From assembly GCF_050586465.1 (NCBI RefSeq), contig NZ_JBOCEG010000003.1, forward strand, positions 417,579 through 481,578: DNA of 64,000 nucleotides. Reading direction: 5' to 3'. Under the pieces are notes generated by a model. That model was not told the DNA's origin. It saw only the letters and a program-made list of their open reading frames with translations, and ran no database searches. The position numbers and the translations under genes were made by a program. Positions 62,809-64,000 of this stretch are shown here, piece after piece (positions within the stretch are counted from its first letter, which is position 1; the number at the start of each line of letters is the position of its first letter). The stretch comes from CAJXYS01 sp913063035 (GTDB taxonomy: Bacteria; Pseudomonadota; Alphaproteobacteria; Rhodobacterales; Rhodobacteraceae).

Positions 62809-63843
62809 TCAGCCGAAGGTGGCCGGCAGGTCGACCGATCCGCGCCGGCCGAGATCCGCCGCATGCGCATCCAGGAAGGCAGAGGCCGCCGCGCGTCCGG
62901 CCGCCTTCAGACGATGGAGCACGACCGGCGTCGGAACCAGTTTCGTCGCCACGGAGAGCTGGGTCATCAGCGCGTCGTCGGCGATCATGTGAAGCCGCAC
63001 GTCCTTCATGGCGTCGTGCTCCACGCGGCCCTCGGCGATCAGGCGTTTCGCGAAGGCGATGGCGCGCAGTTCGCGCAGCAGCGCGGCGTTGAAGCTGATC
63101 TCGTTGATCCGGTTCTGGATGTCGCGCGCGGTGACCGGCACGCGCTCGCGGTGCAGCGGGTTGATGTTCACCACCACGATGTCGTCGGGCAGGGCGGGGT
63201 CGAAGAGCGGGAAAAGCGCGGGGTTGCCGGTGTAGCCGCCATCCCAGAACGCCTCCCGCCGCCCGGTCCGCGGATCGTCCCATTCGACCGCGCGGAACAG
63301 CGTCGGCAGGCAGGCCGAGGCGAGGATCGTGTCGGTGCAGATTTCATCCCCCTCGAAGACGCGGATCTTGCCCGTCCGCACATTGGTCGCGCAGACATAA
63401 AGCGCCGGACCGTCATCGGCGCAGACGCTGGCCCAGTGGAACCGCCGCACGATCCGGCGCAGCGGGTTGTCCATCGGCAGGCCATAGGGGCTCAGCATGC
63501 GCGCGACCCCGTCGGCAAGGTTGAACCCGGGCGAAAGCTCCACGAGGTCCGAGAGGATCCCGGCCTCGGGGCTCGCGGCGCTCATCCAGCCGGCCAGGGC
63601 CTCGTTGCGCAGCGCGCCCACCTGCTGCCAGAGCCAGTCGAGATTGCGCCGGGCCCCCGCGCGCCCGCCCTCGATCAGCCCGGCCTTGAGCGCGGCCCCG
63701 TTGAGCGCCCCGGCCGAGGTCGCCGAGATCCCGGCGATCTCGATCTCCTCGGCGTCGAGCAGGCGGTCCAGCACCCCCCAGGTGAAGGCGCCATGCGCAC
63801 CGCCGCCCTGCAGGCCGAGAGTGATGCGGATCGCCCCGCCCAT
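62809..63843 (-). CDS. Patatin-like phospholipase family protein
   Basis: 344 aa. The oxyanion loop GLQGGGAHGAF, the nucleophile elbow ISATSAGALNG and the catalytic Asp motif DGGYTGN give the Ser-Asp dyad of patatins. The first Gly of GxSxG is Ala here (ATSAG). No signal peptide, so it acts in the cytosol; the exact lipid (or polyhydroxybutyrate-related) substrate is unknown. ATG 63843 is preferred because AAGGGG sits six bases before it; an in-frame ATG at 63858 would add five residues. It precedes the ars operon on the same strand. Confidence 0.88.
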   Translation of the reverse strand: MGGAIRITLGLQGGGAHGAFTWGVLDRLLDAEEIEIAGISATSAGALNGAALKAGLIEGGRAGARRNLDWLWQQVGALRNEALAGWMSAASPEAGILSDLVELSPGFNLADGVARMLSPYGLPMDNPLRRIVRRFHWASVCADDGPALYVCATNVRTGKIRVFEGDEICTDTILASACLPTLFRAVEWDDPRTGRREAFWDGGYTGNPALFPLFDPALPDDIVVVNINPLHRERVPVTARDIQNRINEISFNAALLRELRAIAFAKRLIAEGRVEHDAMKDVRLHMIADDALMTQLSVATKLVPTPVVLHRLKAAGRAAASAFLDAHAADLGRRGSVDLPATFG

Positions 63844-63880
63844 GCCGTGCCCCTTCATCGTTCCGGAAATATCCTCGGGG

Positions 63881-64000
<120 letters not shown>

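Overview
This is a GC-rich, gene-dense chromosomal segment from an alphaproteobacterium, most likely of the Rhodobacterales (Rhodobacter/Roseobacter lineage). The reasons are the gene order dusB(nifR3)-ntrB-ntrC-ntrY-ntrX-trkA-trkH-hfq-hflX, a fused ispDF, a CckA kinase gene preceded by a CtrA-type TTAA-N7-TTAA box, an alphaproteobacterial SOS box (GAAC-N7-GAAC) before recA, and the parts of a split B12-dependent methionine synthase. It is core genome: no insertion sequence, prophage, integrase, CRISPR array or rRNA was seen. No gap between genes exceeds 300 bases.

Layout. 1-4760: the end of an unknown gene, a terminator, tRNA-Gly(CCC), then a leftward operon for folate/cobalamin methyl transfer (small 'virulence factor' family protein, metF, a methyltetrahydrofolate-corrinoid methyltransferase, and a Fe-S corrinoid reactivase). 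4860-9366: rightward ppx/gppA, rlmE, a TehA-like channel and guaB. 9433-13135: two MFS transporters and a metallo-beta-lactamase-fold hydrolase. 13209-16781: rsmB and the cell-cycle kinase cckA. 16788-21774: a sulfotransferase-like gene, recA under SOS control, alaS and a DUF1330 gene. 21841-25013: SMR transporter, YitT protein, icd and a VIT-family metal transporter, all leftward. 25174-28520: lipA, two c-type cytochrome genes and a divergent LysR regulator. 28525-33222: a small membrane protein, hpt, a RatA/COQ10 protein, an MmgE/PrpD protein and the overlapping ispDF-pgpA-cinA operon. 33327-45168: the Ntr/Trk/Hfq/HflX block. 45175-54496: penicillin-acylase-family protein, a beta-hydroxyacid dehydrogenase, a SYLF lipoprotein, hemB, a membrane protein and mfd. 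54500-58596: an overlapping MFS / DsbA-FrnE / acyl-CoA synthetase operon facing a cupin-XRE regulator. 58580-62753: a four-gene arsenic operon (arsR-arsC fusion, gap, arsJ, ACR3) in which every upstream junction overlaps. 62809-63843: a patatin-like protein. From about 63881 the sequence becomes homopolymer G/C/A and looks like a contig-end artefact.

How the genes work together. MetF makes 5-methyl-THF, the corrinoid methyltransferase passes its methyl group to a cobalamin protein encoded elsewhere, and the reactivase restores oxidised cobalamin. NtrB/NtrC and NtrY/NtrX are two nitrogen/redox two-component pairs; both response regulators lack the GAFTGA loop that contacts sigma-54. The arsenic operon combines sensing and arsenate reduction in one polypeptide, arsenite export by ACR3, and the GAPDH/ArsJ route that exports arsenate as an organoarsenical. 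Several regulators (LysR, cupin-XRE, ArsR) and mfd have a plausible -10 hexamer about six or seven bases before the start codon and no Shine-Dalgarno, suggesting leaderless transcripts.
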